Assembly (NCBI GenBank): GCA_963702955.1
Contig: OY969774.1
Location: forward strand, 2,418,001-2,482,000
Reading direction: 5' to 3'
Length of the DNA: 64,000 bases
Origin: VRUE01 sp963702955
GTDB taxonomy: Bacteria; Actinomycetota; Thermoleophilia; Solirubrobacterales; 70-9
Below are positions 8,708 through 16,952 of the stretch, one piece after another. Position numbers and translations under genes: made by a program. Under the pieces are notes generated by a model that saw nothing but the letters and a program-made list of their open reading frames with translations, did no database searches and was not told the origin of the DNA. Position 1 is the first letter of the stretch, and every line of letters starts with the position of its first letter.

Positions 8708-10305
8708 CGACGACCGATTCCTCGCAGTCCGCGCCGCGCCTGGGGCGCCGAGGCTTCCTCGGCGCCCTCGGCGGCGGCGCTCTCGCCGCGCTGCTCCCGC
8801 TCGAGCTGCGCGCCGGCTCGCCGGCTCCCGCCGACGCGCGGGGACGGCCCCTTCGCGCGCCCGAGCCCTTTAGCTCCCGCCTGCCGATTCCCGAGCAGCT
8901 GCGCGGCGCCCGGCTCGAGATCCCGATCCGCGAGGCCGACGTCCAGATCCTGCCCGGCGCGAAGACGCGGATGTGGACCTACGGCGGCAGCTTCCCGGGG
9001 CCGACGATCCGCCGGCCCGCCGGGCACCGGACCGAGGTCAGCTTCCACCACCGGCTGCCGCCCGAGGTCGGCGAGCTGACCGTCCACCTGCACGGCGGCC
9101 ACAACCGCACCCAGTTCGACGGCCAGCCGGGCGGGCTGACCGCCTCGCACCCGCGCTCCTTCTACTGCCACATCCCCTCCGGCCTCTCGCCGCGCGAGTC
9201 CGGCAACGACGACCTGATCGAGCCGGGCGGGCGGAAAACCTACGTCTACGACCTGGTCGAGGGCGGCCGTCCGGAACGGGCGGCGACGCAGTGGTACCAC
9301 GACCACCGCCTCGACCACACCGGCCTCCACGTCTGGCGGGGCCTCGCCGGGATCTTCATCGTCGACGACGAGCTCGACAGCTCGCTGCCGCTGCCCGCGG
9401 GCGACCGCGACATCCCGCTGATGATCGCCGACCGCACTTTCGACCGCCACAACCAGCTGACCGACCCGTTCACCGGCCTGCGTCCTCCCGGCGACGGAGT
9501 GGTCGGTCACCGCGTTCTCGTCAACGGCACCTACATGCCGCACCACGAGGTGCGACCGCAGCGCTACCGGCTGCGCCTGCTCAACGTCTCCGGCTTCCGC
9601 TCCTACAACCTCCACCTCTCAAACGGCGCGCCGCTGGTCCAGATCGGCACCGACAGCGGCCTGATGCCGAGGCCGGTGCGCCGCCGCGAGATTCTGCTCG
9701 GCCCGGCCGAGCGGGCCGAGGTCGTCGTCAACTTCGCGGGGGCGGGGGGCGAGTCGGTCGAGCTGCGCAGTGGACCCCGCGGCGGCGCCCGCGAAGGCGC
9801 GGGCTCGACCCCCTACGTCGGCGCGCTGATGCAGTTCCGGGTCGGCGCGGGACGGGCGCCCGACCGCACCCGGGTGCCGCGCTCGCTGCGCCCGCTGCCC
9901 GGCTGGACCAGGCACGTCTCGCGCAAGCCCGACCGCACCTGGACGATCTCGATCGGCGGCGCCTTCAAGACCACCTGGCTGATCAACGGCAGGACCTTCA
10001 ACCCGGCCCGCGCCGACGCCTTCCCGAAGCTCGACACGACCGAGACCTGGGAGATCGTCAACCGCACCGGCGTCGCCCACATGATGCACCTGCACCACAC
10101 CGACTGGTACCTGCTCGCCCGCGACGGCCGCCCGCCCCCGCCCTGGGAAGACTGCCTCAAGGAGACCTTCTTCCTCTACCCCGGCGAACGGATCCTGCTT
10201 GCCGGCCACTTCTCCGACTATGTCGGCAAGTTCGTCATCCACTGCCACATGCTCGACCACGAGGACCACGGCCTGATGAGCCAGTTCGAGGTTGTCAGGG
10301 GGTGA
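8653..10305 (+). CDS. Tat-exported multicopper oxidase (laccase/bilirubin oxidase-like)
   Basis: 550 residues. A twin-arginine signal (LGRRGFLGALGGGALAALLP) exports it folded. Copper motifs are complete: VHLHGGH, QWYHDHRLDHTG, HMMHLHHTDW and HCHMLDHEDHGLM, supplying the type 1 and the trinuclear type 2/3 sites. The enzyme oxidises phenols or metals and reduces O2 to water. No ATG, GTG or TTG lies between 8653 and the Tat motif in this frame, so the start probably overlaps the cupredoxin gene by 55 bases. Its TGA (10303-10305) lies in the first bases of a 20-bp hairpin shared with cutA. Confidence 0.92.
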   Translation: MRDPSLDARFDHGPSGRLATTDSSQSAPRLGRRGFLGALGGGALAALLPLELRAGSPAPADARGRPLRAPEPFSSRLPIPEQLRGARLEIPIREADVQILPGAKTRMWTYGGSFPGPTIRRPAGHRTEVSFHHRLPPEVGELTVHLHGGHNRTQFDGQPGGLTASHPRSFYCHIPSGLSPRESGNDDLIEPGGRKTYVYDLVEGGRPERAATQWYHDHRLDHTGLHVWRGLAGIFIVDDELDSSLPLPAGDRDIPLMIADRTFDRHNQLTDPFTGLRPPGDGVVGHRVLVNGTYMPHHEVRPQRYRLRLLNVSGFRSYNLHLSNGAPLVQIGTDSGLMPRPVRRREILLGPAERAEVVVNFAGAGGESVELRSGPRGGAREGAGSTPYVGALMQFRVGAGRAPDRTRVPRSLRPLPGWTRHVSRKPDRTWTISIGGAFKTTWLINGRTFNPARADAFPKLDTTETWEIVNRTGVAHMMHLHHTDWYLLARDGRPPPPWEDCLKETFFLYPGERILLAGHFSDYVGKFVIHCHMLDHEDHGLMSQFEVVRG

Positions 10306-10347
10306 GTGAAGGATTTGGGGGTCCATAGACCCCCAAATCCTTCACTC
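10304..10347. repeat. hairpin repeat family B, copy 1, between convergent genes
   Basis: A perfect 20-bp inverted repeat (10304-10323 with 10328-10347) encloses the loop CATA. The TGA of the multicopper oxidase (10303-10305) overlaps the left edge and the stop codon of cutA (TCA on the plus strand, 10342-10344) lies inside the right arm. There is no T-tract. A second copy at 44415-44450 has the same loop and a 16-bp stem with one exchanged base pair. It may act as a bidirectional terminator. Confidence 0.8.
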
Positions 10348-10668
10348 GGCGGGCTCGAGACTCTCGCCGATCCACTCCAGGTAGCCGCGGCTGCCGGCGA
10401 CGATCGGCGTCGCGACTATCTCCGGCTCCTCGTAGGAGTGCAGCTCGCGGATCGCCGCCTCCAGCTCGGGGTAGCGCGAGGCCTCGGTCTTCGCCAGGCA
10501 GAGCCACTCGCGCGCCTGCTCGACCTCGCCCCGCCAGCGGTAGCGGCTGCCGACCGGGCCGAGCACCTGCACGCAGGCGGCGAGCCGGCGCTCGACCAGG
10601 GCGGCGGAGATCGCCTCGGCCTCCTCCTCGGAGCCGGCGGCGGCGAGGACCTGGAGGTACTCAGGCAG
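10342..10668 (-). CDS. cutA: CutA1 divalent-cation tolerance protein
   Basis: Trimeric ferredoxin-like protein of about 108 residues, the usual length. The conserved core EYLQVLAAAGSEEEAEAIS, LVERRLAACVQVLGPV and the C-terminal HSYEEPEIVATPIVAGS are all present. The conserved N-terminal strand lies upstream of the first ATG/GTG/TTG in frame (GTG at 10572), so the real start is probably the CTG at 10668, which has GAGGA five bases upstream and overlaps the stop of the preceding gene. A sequence error would be the other explanation. Its stop lies within the hairpin shared with the multicopper oxidase, a suggestive copper-related context. Confidence 0.85.
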   Translation of the reverse strand: MPEYLQVLAAAGSEEEAEAISAALVERRLAACVQVLGPVGSRYRWRGEVEQAREWLCLAKTEASRYPELEAAIRELHSYEEPEIVATPIVAGSRGYLEWIGESLEPAE

Positions 10669-10960
10669 AGCGGTCCTCGACGATCTCGTAGAGGCCGTCG
10701 GCGCCGACCGACTCGACGAACGGGGCGACCCCCGCGAGCTGCTCGGCGTAGCCCTCTTTGGCGGCGAGCTCGCGCAGCTGCTCGGGGCTGCCGTCGAAGA
10801 TGCCGAATGAGATCACCTCGTCGGGGTCCTCCGTGTTGCGGAGCATGTTGAAGCGGACGAACCCTTCGGGCGGGGTCTCGCCCATCCCTCCCATGAACGC
10901 CTCGCGGAACTGCTCGAACGTGCCGGGCTTCAGCTTGCGGACGGTAAGCGCGCAGATCAT
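10661..10960 (-). CDS. small dimeric alpha-beta barrel protein (ABM-like), hypothetical
   Basis: 99 residues beginning MICALTVRKLKPGTFEQFRE and ending YEIVEDRSA. The pattern of a short beta strand, a K/R-P-G-x-x-x-x-F helix and a repeat of strands is typical of dimeric ferredoxin-like barrels such as antibiotic biosynthesis monooxygenase-like proteins, many of uncharacterised function. The start at 10960 has the Shine-Dalgarno GAGGAGA at proper spacing. Its 3' end overlaps the presumed cutA start by eight bases, so the two are likely translationally coupled. No substrate can be proposed. Confidence 0.65.
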   Translation of the reverse strand: MICALTVRKLKPGTFEQFREAFMGGMGETPPEGFVRFNMLRNTEDPDEVISFGIFDGSPEQLRELAAKEGYAEQLAGVAPFVESVGADGLYEIVEDRSA

Positions 10961-11114
10961 CTTCGTCTCCTCGGTTCGGTGGCCGTTGCGCCCAAGCATC
11001 GCTCCGCGACCCCTGGAGGTCAAGGCTGACACTCGATTCGAGCGAGAGGGGGGAAAATTTTGCCCGCCGATTCCTTGGAGATACATGGACGCGGCAATGG
11101 CCATAAGCGATATA

Positions 11115-11130
11115 TGCCATATTTATGGCA
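11115..11130. promoter_or_regulatory. palindrome at vapB start, candidate autoregulatory operator
   Basis: TGCCATA-TT-TATGGCA is a perfect 7-bp inverted repeat. Its last base is the A of the vapB start codon. VapBC complexes repress their own promoters by binding such palindromes, so this is the natural operator candidate; its position implies a very short leader or a leaderless transcript. The surrounding bases are AT-rich compared with the flanks. Confidence 0.6.
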
Positions 11131-11333
11131 TGAGAACGACGTTGGACATCGACGACTGGCTCATGGAGCGGCTGATGGCTCGCCATCCCGATGTCAGCAA
11201 GACCAAGGCCGTCGAGGCGGCGATCGAGGAATACCTGCGGCGGGGAGCCGTCGACTGGCTGCTGGAAAACGCCGGAAAGATCGAGATCGAAGACGTCTCG
11301 AAAGAGATGCGCGCAATCGATCGGCGGATCTGA
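11130..11333 (+). CDS. vapB: VapB-type antitoxin
   Basis: 67 residues starting MRTTLDIDDWLMERLMARHP, the ribbon-helix-helix pattern of VapB antitoxins, which bind DNA as dimers with the N-terminus and neutralise the PIN toxin with the C-terminus. The GTG of the PIN-domain gene follows directly after its TGA. The start at 11130 is chosen because the RHH domain begins exactly there; it sits on the palindrome described as operator. Longer in-frame starts upstream add unlikely sequence. Confidence 0.85.
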   Translation: MRTTLDIDDWLMERLMARHPDVSKTKAVEAAIEEYLRRGAVDWLLENAGKIEIEDVSKEMRAIDRRI

Positions 11334-11726
11334 GTGGTCCTTCCGGATACCTCCGTCTGGGTCAACTTCTCGCGTCGTGGGGCGAAGGGAGAGGCGGCGG
11401 CGATGCGACGGCTCCTGGATCGAGGCGAAGTGGCCACCTGCGGACCGGTGACCGCAGAGCTCCTCTCCGGTGCCGGTCGGGAGGTCTCGGAAAGAATGTG
11501 GGCAACGCTGTCGTCGCTGCCGTGGGCCGAGCCGGCTTCGGCCGACTGGCGCGAGGTGGGCGAGGTTGCCCGCAATCTGCGCCGGCGGGGAGAAACGCTG
11601 CCCCTGACGGATCTCGCGATCGCGGTCGCCGCGGCCCGCGCCGGCTACGCCCTCTGGAGCTTCGATTCCGACTTCAAGCGGATCGTCCCGGCCCTGGACG
11701 GGCTCGAGCTCTACGCCCCCGCCTGA
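11334..11726 (+). CDS. vapC: VapC-type PIN-domain ribonuclease toxin
   Basis: 130 residues. The PIN catalytic acids are visible: Asp in VLPDTSVWVNF, Glu in VTAELLSGA, Asp in LPLTDLAIAVAA and Asp in FDSDFKRI. VapC toxins cleave tRNA or rRNA with Mg2+ and are held inactive by VapB. The GTG start directly abuts the antitoxin stop. It converges on the glyoxalase gene with 3 bp between stops. No key residue is missing, so the toxin appears functional. Confidence 0.88.
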   Translation: MVLPDTSVWVNFSRRGAKGEAAAMRRLLDRGEVATCGPVTAELLSGAGREVSERMWATLSSLPWAEPASADWREVGEVARNLRRRGETLPLTDLAIAVAAARAGYALWSFDSDFKRIVPALDGLELYAPA

Positions 11727-11729
11727 GCG

Positions 11730-12107
11730 CTACTCGCCGATCAGCTCGATCCGGTAGCCGTCGGGGTCGCGGACGAAGCAGATCCGGTGGCCCTCGATGC
11801 GGCCGCCGGGGCGGTAGGGGGGCTTTTCGGGGTCGATCCCCTGCGCGGCGAGCTGCTCGAGGGTTCCGTCGAGGTCGTCAACGGCGAGGGCGATGTGGTT
11901 GTAGCCGCTGCCGTGCTCGTAGGAGTCGACGCCGTGGTTGTAGGTCAGCTCGAGGCGCGGGTCTTCGCCCGGCATGCCCATGAAGACGTTGATCGCCTCG
12001 TCGCCGATCGGCATCCGCGCGACCTCCTCGAAGCCGAGCTTTTCGTAGAAGGCGACCGAGCGATCGATCTCGCCGATCCGGTAGCAGGTGTGGAGGAAGC
12101 TGGGCAT
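11730..12107 (-). CDS. lactoylglutathione lyase-like glyoxalase (VOC family)
   Basis: 125 residues, a single-domain glyoxalase I. It begins MPSFLHTCYRIGEIDRSVAF and contains FYEKLGFEE, LELTYNHG, YNHIALAVDD and ends FVRDPDGYRIELIGE, with the metal-binding His and Glu residues of GloA at the expected places. The enzyme isomerises the methylglyoxal-thiol adduct; in actinobacteria lacking glutathione the thiol may be mycothiol (inference). A much longer open frame runs through it on this strand, but only this part looks like protein. It diverges from the alpha/beta hydrolase gene. Confidence 0.88.
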   Translation of the reverse strand: MPSFLHTCYRIGEIDRSVAFYEKLGFEEVARMPIGDEAINVFMGMPGEDPRLELTYNHGVDSYEHGSGYNHIALAVDDLDGTLEQLAAQGIDPEKPPYRPGGRIEGHRICFVRDPDGYRIELIGE

Positions 12108-12194
12108 GGATGCGTGCCTGCGGTGCAGGCTACCGGTCCCGAATCCGTAGTTCGTCCCGGTAACCCGGTCTCCGCCGGGGCGTACTGTGTCGGC

Positions 12195-13088
12195 ATGACC
12201 GAGCCGCAGGCCAAGACCGCGACTGTCCACGGCCGCTCTGTCGCCTACGTCGAGGCCGGCGAGGGCCCGGTCCTGCTGCTGATCCACGGGATGGCCGGCG
12301 AATCCCGCAACTGGCGCGAGGTGGTCGAGCCGCTCGCCCGCCACCACACCGTGATCGCCCCCGACCTGCCCGGCCACGGGACCTCGGCCCCGGGCGCCGG
12401 CGACTACTCGATCGGCTCGCTCGCCGCCGGCCTGCGCGACCTGCTGCTCGCGCTCGGTCACGAGCGCGCCACGCTGGTCGGCCACTCGCTCGGCGGCGGC
12501 ATCGCGATGCAGCTCGCCTACCAGTTCCCGGAGATGGTCGAGCGCCTGGTGCTGGTCTCCAGCGGCGGCCTCGGCCCCGAGGTCAGCCCGGTCCTGCGCG
12601 CCGCGGCGCTGCCCGGCGCCGACATCTTCATCTCGGCCACCGCCGGTCTCGGCGGGCAGGTCGGCAGCGCGGTCGGCCGCGGCCTCTCGGCGATCGGCCT
12701 GCGCCCCAACGCCGACGTCGCCGAGGTCGCCCGCGGCTACGCCTCGCTGAGCGACCCCGAACGCCGCGCCGCCTTCCTCGGCACCCTTCGCGCCGTGGTC
12801 GGCACCGGCGGCCAGAAGGTCGACGCAAGCGACCGCCTCTACCTTGCCGAGGCGGTGCCGGTGCTGATCGTCTGGGGCGCCCGCGACTCGATCATCCCGG
12901 CGCACCATGGCGAAGACGCCCACCGGGCGATCCCGGGCAGCCGGCTGGAGGTATTCGACGACGTCGGCCACCTGCCGCAGCTCGAGGCGCCGGGCCGCTT
13001 CATCGCCGTGCTCGAACGGTTCCTGCGCGAGACCGAGCCGGCCACGTTCGATCGCGAGGAGTGGCGGGCGAGGCTGAAGGCGGCCTGA
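12195..13088 (+). CDS. alpha/beta hydrolase
   Basis: 297 residues of the alpha/beta-hydrolase fold. The oxyanion segment is LLIHGMAGESRNW, the nucleophile elbow is GHSLGGG (Ser), the acid is in WGARDSIIP, and the catalytic His is in DDVGHLPQLEAP. A lid region rich in Ala/Gly lies between the nucleophile and the acid. It could be an esterase, lipase or C-C hydrolase; sequence alone does not decide. The ATG at 12195 is the first codon before similarity begins. The next gene, a penicillin-binding protein, follows after about 80 bp. Confidence 0.88.
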   Translation: MTEPQAKTATVHGRSVAYVEAGEGPVLLLIHGMAGESRNWREVVEPLARHHTVIAPDLPGHGTSAPGAGDYSIGSLAAGLRDLLLALGHERATLVGHSLGGGIAMQLAYQFPEMVERLVLVSSGGLGPEVSPVLRAAALPGADIFISATAGLGGQVGSAVGRGLSAIGLRPNADVAEVARGYASLSDPERRAAFLGTLRAVVGTGGQKVDASDRLYLAEAVPVLIVWGARDSIIPAHHGEDAHRAIPGSRLEVFDDVGHLPQLEAPGRFIAVLERFLRETEPATFDREEWRARLKAA

Positions 13089-13166
13089 CCGGGCCGGCGC
13101 ACGTCTGATTGCGCATGGCACAGGGGAAAAGGCCGGCTCTCCCGTCCCATTACAGTTTTCGGTTCG

Positions 13167-15305
13167 ATGGCCCACCGAACTCGCAGGCGACGCCGTAGGT
13201 CGCATCACTCGTTTCGCAAAAGGCTGCTGCTCGCCGCCGCCGTAGTCGCCGGCGCTCTGGTGGTCGCCGGCGGCTTCGCCGCGAGCTGGGCGGTCAACGT
13301 CTACAACTCGGCGCCGCCGCTGTCCAGCCTCAAACCGGTGCAGAAGGGCCGCTCCTCGGCGATCTACGCCGCCGACGGCAGCCTGATCGGCTTCATCCGC
13401 GCCAGCAGCATCCGCGAGCCGGTCTCCTCGCGGGCGCTGCCGCAGAGCCTCAAGTACGCGACGGTGGCGATCGAGGATCGCAACTTCTTCAACCACGGCG
13501 CGATCGACCCGACCGGGATCGCCCGCGCCGCCTGGAAGGACGTGCTGGCCGGCGGCAAGCCGGTCCAGGGCGCCTCGACGATCACCCAGCAGCTCGTCCG
13601 CAACCTCTACATCCGCGATCCCGAAGAGACGCTCAAGCGCAAGCTGGTCGAAGCGCACCTCGCCTACGACGAGGAGGAAGCGCACTCCAAGCAGTGGATC
13701 CTCACCGCCTACCTCAACACCGCGCCCTACGGCACGGTCGAAGGCGAGACCGCGGTCGGCGCCGAGGCCGCCGCGCAGACCTACTTCGGCAAGCCGGCCC
13801 GCAAGCTGACCCTGACCGAGTCGGCGATGATCGCCGGGCTGCCGCAGGCGCCCTCCGAATACAACCCCTTCCTCGACCCGCGGGCCGCGCTCGACCGCCG
13901 CAACGAGGTGCTGACCGCGATGGAGGACCAGGGCTACATCACCCCTTCCGAATACCGCGAGGCGATCCACTCCGGGCTCGGGCTGCACCCCGGGCACAAG
14001 TACCGGGTGATCCGCGACCCGTTCCTGTTCGACCTGGTCGAGCAGGAGCTGATCGCCAAGTACGGGCTCAACACGGTGCGCTACGGCGGCCTCAAGGCCT
14101 ACACGACGATCAAGCCCGAACTGCAGGAACGGGCGCAGGAAGCGGTCGACGGCTGCAGCGTCTGCTATTCCGAAGGCGGCCCCGCCTCGGGCCTCGCCTC
14201 GGTCGACCCCTCCAACGGCGAGATCGTCGCCCTCGCCTCGACCGAAGGATCGCCCGAAGAAAGCGAATTCAACTACGCCTGGCAGGCTCATCGCCAGCCC
14301 GGCTCCTCGTTCAAGACCTTCGTCCTGACGACGGCGATCAAGCAGGGGGTCAACCCCTACAGCACCTACTACGACGGCACCTCGCCGAAGACCCTCGACC
14401 TGCCGGGCGGCGGCACCTGGACCGTCAACAACGCCGAGCCGGGCGGCGGCACGATGTCGCTCGCCTCCGCCACCTGGGACTCGGTCAACGTCGTCTTCGC
14501 CCAGCTCGACCTCGACGTCGGCTCGGAAAACGTCACCCACACCGCGCACCAGATGGGGATCGAAGCGCCGCTCGAATCGGTTCCCGCCGAGGCGATCGGC
14601 GGCCTCGCGATCGGCGTCACGCCGCTTGAAATGGCCGACGCCTACGCGACCCTCGCCAACGGCGGCGTCCACCACGAACCGACCGCGCTCGGCCGGGTCG
14701 AGTTCCCCAGCGGCAAGGTCGACGAACCGAGCCCGGACTCCGGCGACCGGGTCCTCACCGAGGGCCAGGCCTACGACGTCACCAAACTGCTCGAGGGGGT
14801 GATCACCCAGGGCACCGGCGCCGGCTACACCTCGATCGGCTGCAGTGCCGAGGCGGGCAAGACCGGCACCTCGGAGGGCCTCTCCGACGCCTGGTTCGTC
14901 GGCTACACGCCGCGCTACTCGACCGCCGTCTGGGTCGGGCATCCCCAGTCGCGCGAAGAAACCGGCTTCGGCGGCCCGACCGCGGGGCCGATCTGGCGCT
15001 CCTTCATGGAAGCGGCGAACGAAGGCGAATGCGGCGAATTCGCCTCGCCCTCGACCATGCCCGAACTCTCCGCCCTGACCGGCGGCCACACCAGCGGCTC
15101 CTCCGGCTACTCGGGCGAAGGCGAAGAAGAAGAATTCGAAGCGGGGGGAAAGCCCGCAGGAGAAAAGAAAGAAGCGCCGGAAGGGGAAGGCGGGGGGGGC
15201 GCGCACCCCGAAGCCGCCCCGGAAGCGGCTGCCCCGGCCCCGGCCCCGGCGCCCTCTTCCCCGCCGTCCTCGGGCGCGGTTTCGGGCGGCGTCAGCCCCC
15301 ACTAA
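13167..15305 (+). CDS. class A penicillin-binding protein (transglycosylase/transpeptidase)
   Basis: 712 residues. A short basic tail (MAHRTRRRRRR) precedes one membrane anchor at about residues 22-46. The glycosyltransferase 51 domain shows AIEDRNFFNHGAIDPTG and QGASTITQQLVRN. The transpeptidase domain has the SxxK serine in PGSSFK, the SxN motif in WDSVNVVF and KTGTS. It polymerises and cross-links peptidoglycan outside the membrane. The C-terminus, from about residue 640, is a low-complexity tail rich in Gly, Glu, Pro and Ala. GAA codons are enriched, especially in that tail. Full-length and apparently intact. Confidence 0.95.
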   Translation: MAHRTRRRRRRSHHSFRKRLLLAAAVVAGALVVAGGFAASWAVNVYNSAPPLSSLKPVQKGRSSAIYAADGSLIGFIRASSIREPVSSRALPQSLKYATVAIEDRNFFNHGAIDPTGIARAAWKDVLAGGKPVQGASTITQQLVRNLYIRDPEETLKRKLVEAHLAYDEEEAHSKQWILTAYLNTAPYGTVEGETAVGAEAAAQTYFGKPARKLTLTESAMIAGLPQAPSEYNPFLDPRAALDRRNEVLTAMEDQGYITPSEYREAIHSGLGLHPGHKYRVIRDPFLFDLVEQELIAKYGLNTVRYGGLKAYTTIKPELQERAQEAVDGCSVCYSEGGPASGLASVDPSNGEIVALASTEGSPEESEFNYAWQAHRQPGSSFKTFVLTTAIKQGVNPYSTYYDGTSPKTLDLPGGGTWTVNNAEPGGGTMSLASATWDSVNVVFAQLDLDVGSENVTHTAHQMGIEAPLESVPAEAIGGLAIGVTPLEMADAYATLANGGVHHEPTALGRVEFPSGKVDEPSPDSGDRVLTEGQAYDVTKLLEGVITQGTGAGYTSIGCSAEAGKTGTSEGLSDAWFVGYTPRYSTAVWVGHPQSREETGFGGPTAGPIWRSFMEAANEGECGEFASPSTMPELSALTGGHTSGSSGYSGEGEEEEFEAGGKPAGEKKEAPEGEGGGGAHPEAAPEAAAPAPAPAPSSPPSSGAVSGGVSPH

Positions 15306-15347
15306 GCGCCGCCGCTCGTCGCCCGGGCGCCGTGCGAGGATTGGGCC

Positions 15348-16175
15348 GTGGCGGCGATCGAGACGCGGGGCTTGACCAAGTTCTACGGCGCCGAGCGCGG
15401 CATCGAGGACGTCACCCTGACGGTCGAGCCCGGCGAGGTGTTCGGCTTCCTCGGACCCAACGGCGCCGGCAAGACGACGACGATCCGCACCCTGCTCGAC
15501 CTGCTCCACCCGAGCGGCGGCAGCGCCAGCATTTTCGGCCTCGACAGCCGCCGCGACAGCGTCGCGATCCGCGCCCGGCTCGGCAACCTGCCGGGCGACT
15601 TCGGCTACGGCAAGCAGGCCCGCGGCCGCGAGGCGCTGGCGCTGCTCGCTCGCCTGCGCGGGGTCGACGACCTGAGCCGCGCCCGCCAGCTCGCCGAGCG
15701 CTTCCGCGCCGACCTCGAGCGGCCGCTGGGGCAGCTCTCGCGCGGCAACCGGCAGAAGGTCGGTCTGATCCTCGCCGTCTTCCACCGGCCCGAGCTGCTG
15801 ATCCTCGACGAGCCGACCAGCGGCCTCGACCCGCTGATGCAGGAGGAGTTCCTGGCGCTGGTCCGCGAAGAACGCGAGCGCGGCTGCGCCGTCTTCCTCT
15901 CCTCGCACGAGCTGGACGAGGTCGAGCGGGTCTGCGACCGGGTCGGGATCATCCGCGGCGGCAGGCTGATCGCGGTCGAGCGGGTGGAGGACCTGCTCGG
16001 CAAGACGACGCAGCGGCGTCGGGTCGAGGTCGAGTTCGCCGAGCCGGTCGAGCTCGAGCAGGTGCGGGGGATGCCGGGGGTGGTCGGCGCCGAGTACGTC
16101 CACCCGTCTCTAGAGCAGGTCTTCCTCACCTACTACGAGGAGGGGCACGGCGACGGGGAGGATCGCGAGCCGTGA
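15348..16175 (+). CDS. ABC transporter ATP-binding protein
   Basis: 275 residues. Walker A is GPNGAGKTT and Walker B is LLILDEPTSGLDP, but the signature motif reads LSRGNRQKV rather than LSGGQ, as in a subset of ABC-2 exporters. The start is GTG at 15348, directly before AAIETRGLTKFYG. It overlaps the permease gene by four bases. A C-terminal extension of about 60 residues follows the ATPase core. Substrate unknown; the pair resembles antibiotic or lipid exporters. Confidence 0.9.
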   Translation: MAAIETRGLTKFYGAERGIEDVTLTVEPGEVFGFLGPNGAGKTTTIRTLLDLLHPSGGSASIFGLDSRRDSVAIRARLGNLPGDFGYGKQARGREALALLARLRGVDDLSRARQLAERFRADLERPLGQLSRGNRQKVGLILAVFHRPELLILDEPTSGLDPLMQEEFLALVREERERGCAVFLSSHELDEVERVCDRVGIIRGGRLIAVERVEDLLGKTTQRRRVEVEFAEPVELEQVRGMPGVVGAEYVHPSLEQVFLTYYEEGHGDGEDREP

Positions 16176-16951
16176 GCGCGCTGATCGCCGCGCGGCTGCA
16201 CGAGCGGCGCCGCTCGCTGCTCTCCTGGGGGCTGCCGATCGGCCTCTGGTCGGCCTTCGTCGTCGTCATCTACCCGAGCGTCGAAAGCGCCCTCAGCAAG
16301 GCGATCGCCTCCTATCCCGAAGGGCTGAAGCAGGCCTTCGGGATCGCCGAACTGAGCTCCGTCGAGCAGTACCTGAACGCCGAGATGCTGAGCCTGATCG
16401 TGCCGCTCGCGGTCGGCTATCTGGCGGTGCGCTCGGTCGCCGCCGGCCTCTCCGGGGCCGCCGAAAACGGTCGCCTCGACGTGCTGCTCTCGGCGCCCGT
16501 CTCGCGCCGCCGCCTGGTCGCCTCCGGCTTCGCCGCCACGGCGATCGAGCTGGCCGCGGTGCTCGCCGTCGCCCTGCTGCTGACCGCGCTCGGCAGCGTC
16601 CTGGCCGGCGCCGGGCTCTCCTTCGCCAGGGCGCTCGCCGGCTTCGCCAACGTCTGGCCGCTGGCCCTGCTCGCCGCCGCCTTCGGCATCGTCGCCACCG
16701 GCTGGTCGCTGCGGACCAGCGTCGTCACCGGCGCCGTCGCCGGCGTGCTGGTGGCGATGTACGTCGCCGACCTGGTCGGCCGCCTCGACACGAGCCTCGA
16801 CTGGGTCCGCTACGCCTCGGTCTTCCGCTACTACGGGCGGGCGATCGAAGACGGGATCGACCCGGTCGCCTTCGCCGGCGTCACCGCCGTCGCGCTCGCT
16901 TGCGCGGCGCTCGGCGCGCTGCTGTTCGAGCGCTGCGACCTCGCCGCCTGA
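16172..16951 (+). CDS. ABC transporter permease
   Basis: 259 residues, six hydrophobic helices. The GTG at 16172 overlaps the ATPase stop (GTGA), so the two subunits are coupled. The first helix (SLLSWGLPIGLWSAFVVVIY) and the loop LDVLLSAPVSRRRLVAS are typical of exporter permeases of the ABC-2/PP2K-like type in actinobacteria. It works with the preceding ATPase in the cytoplasmic membrane. It converges on the acyl-CoA synthetase gene with one base between the stop codons. Confidence 0.85.
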   Translation: MSALIAARLHERRRSLLSWGLPIGLWSAFVVVIYPSVESALSKAIASYPEGLKQAFGIAELSSVEQYLNAEMLSLIVPLAVGYLAVRSVAAGLSGAAENGRLDVLLSAPVSRRRLVASGFAATAIELAAVLAVALLLTALGSVLAGAGLSFARALAGFANVWPLALLAAAFGIVATGWSLRTSVVTGAVAGVLVAMYVADLVGRLDTSLDWVRYASVFRYYGRAIEDGIDPVAFAGVTAVALACAALGALLFERCDLAA

Positions 16952-16952
16952 G

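Noticed and set aside
11730..16103. A single very long open frame on the minus strand across glyoxalase, hydrolase, PBP and ABC genes.
   Set aside because: Only the last 125 codons resemble a protein (the glyoxalase). The rest is antisense to well-supported genes and has the Arg/Gly/Asp/Val-rich look of a high-GC shadow frame.
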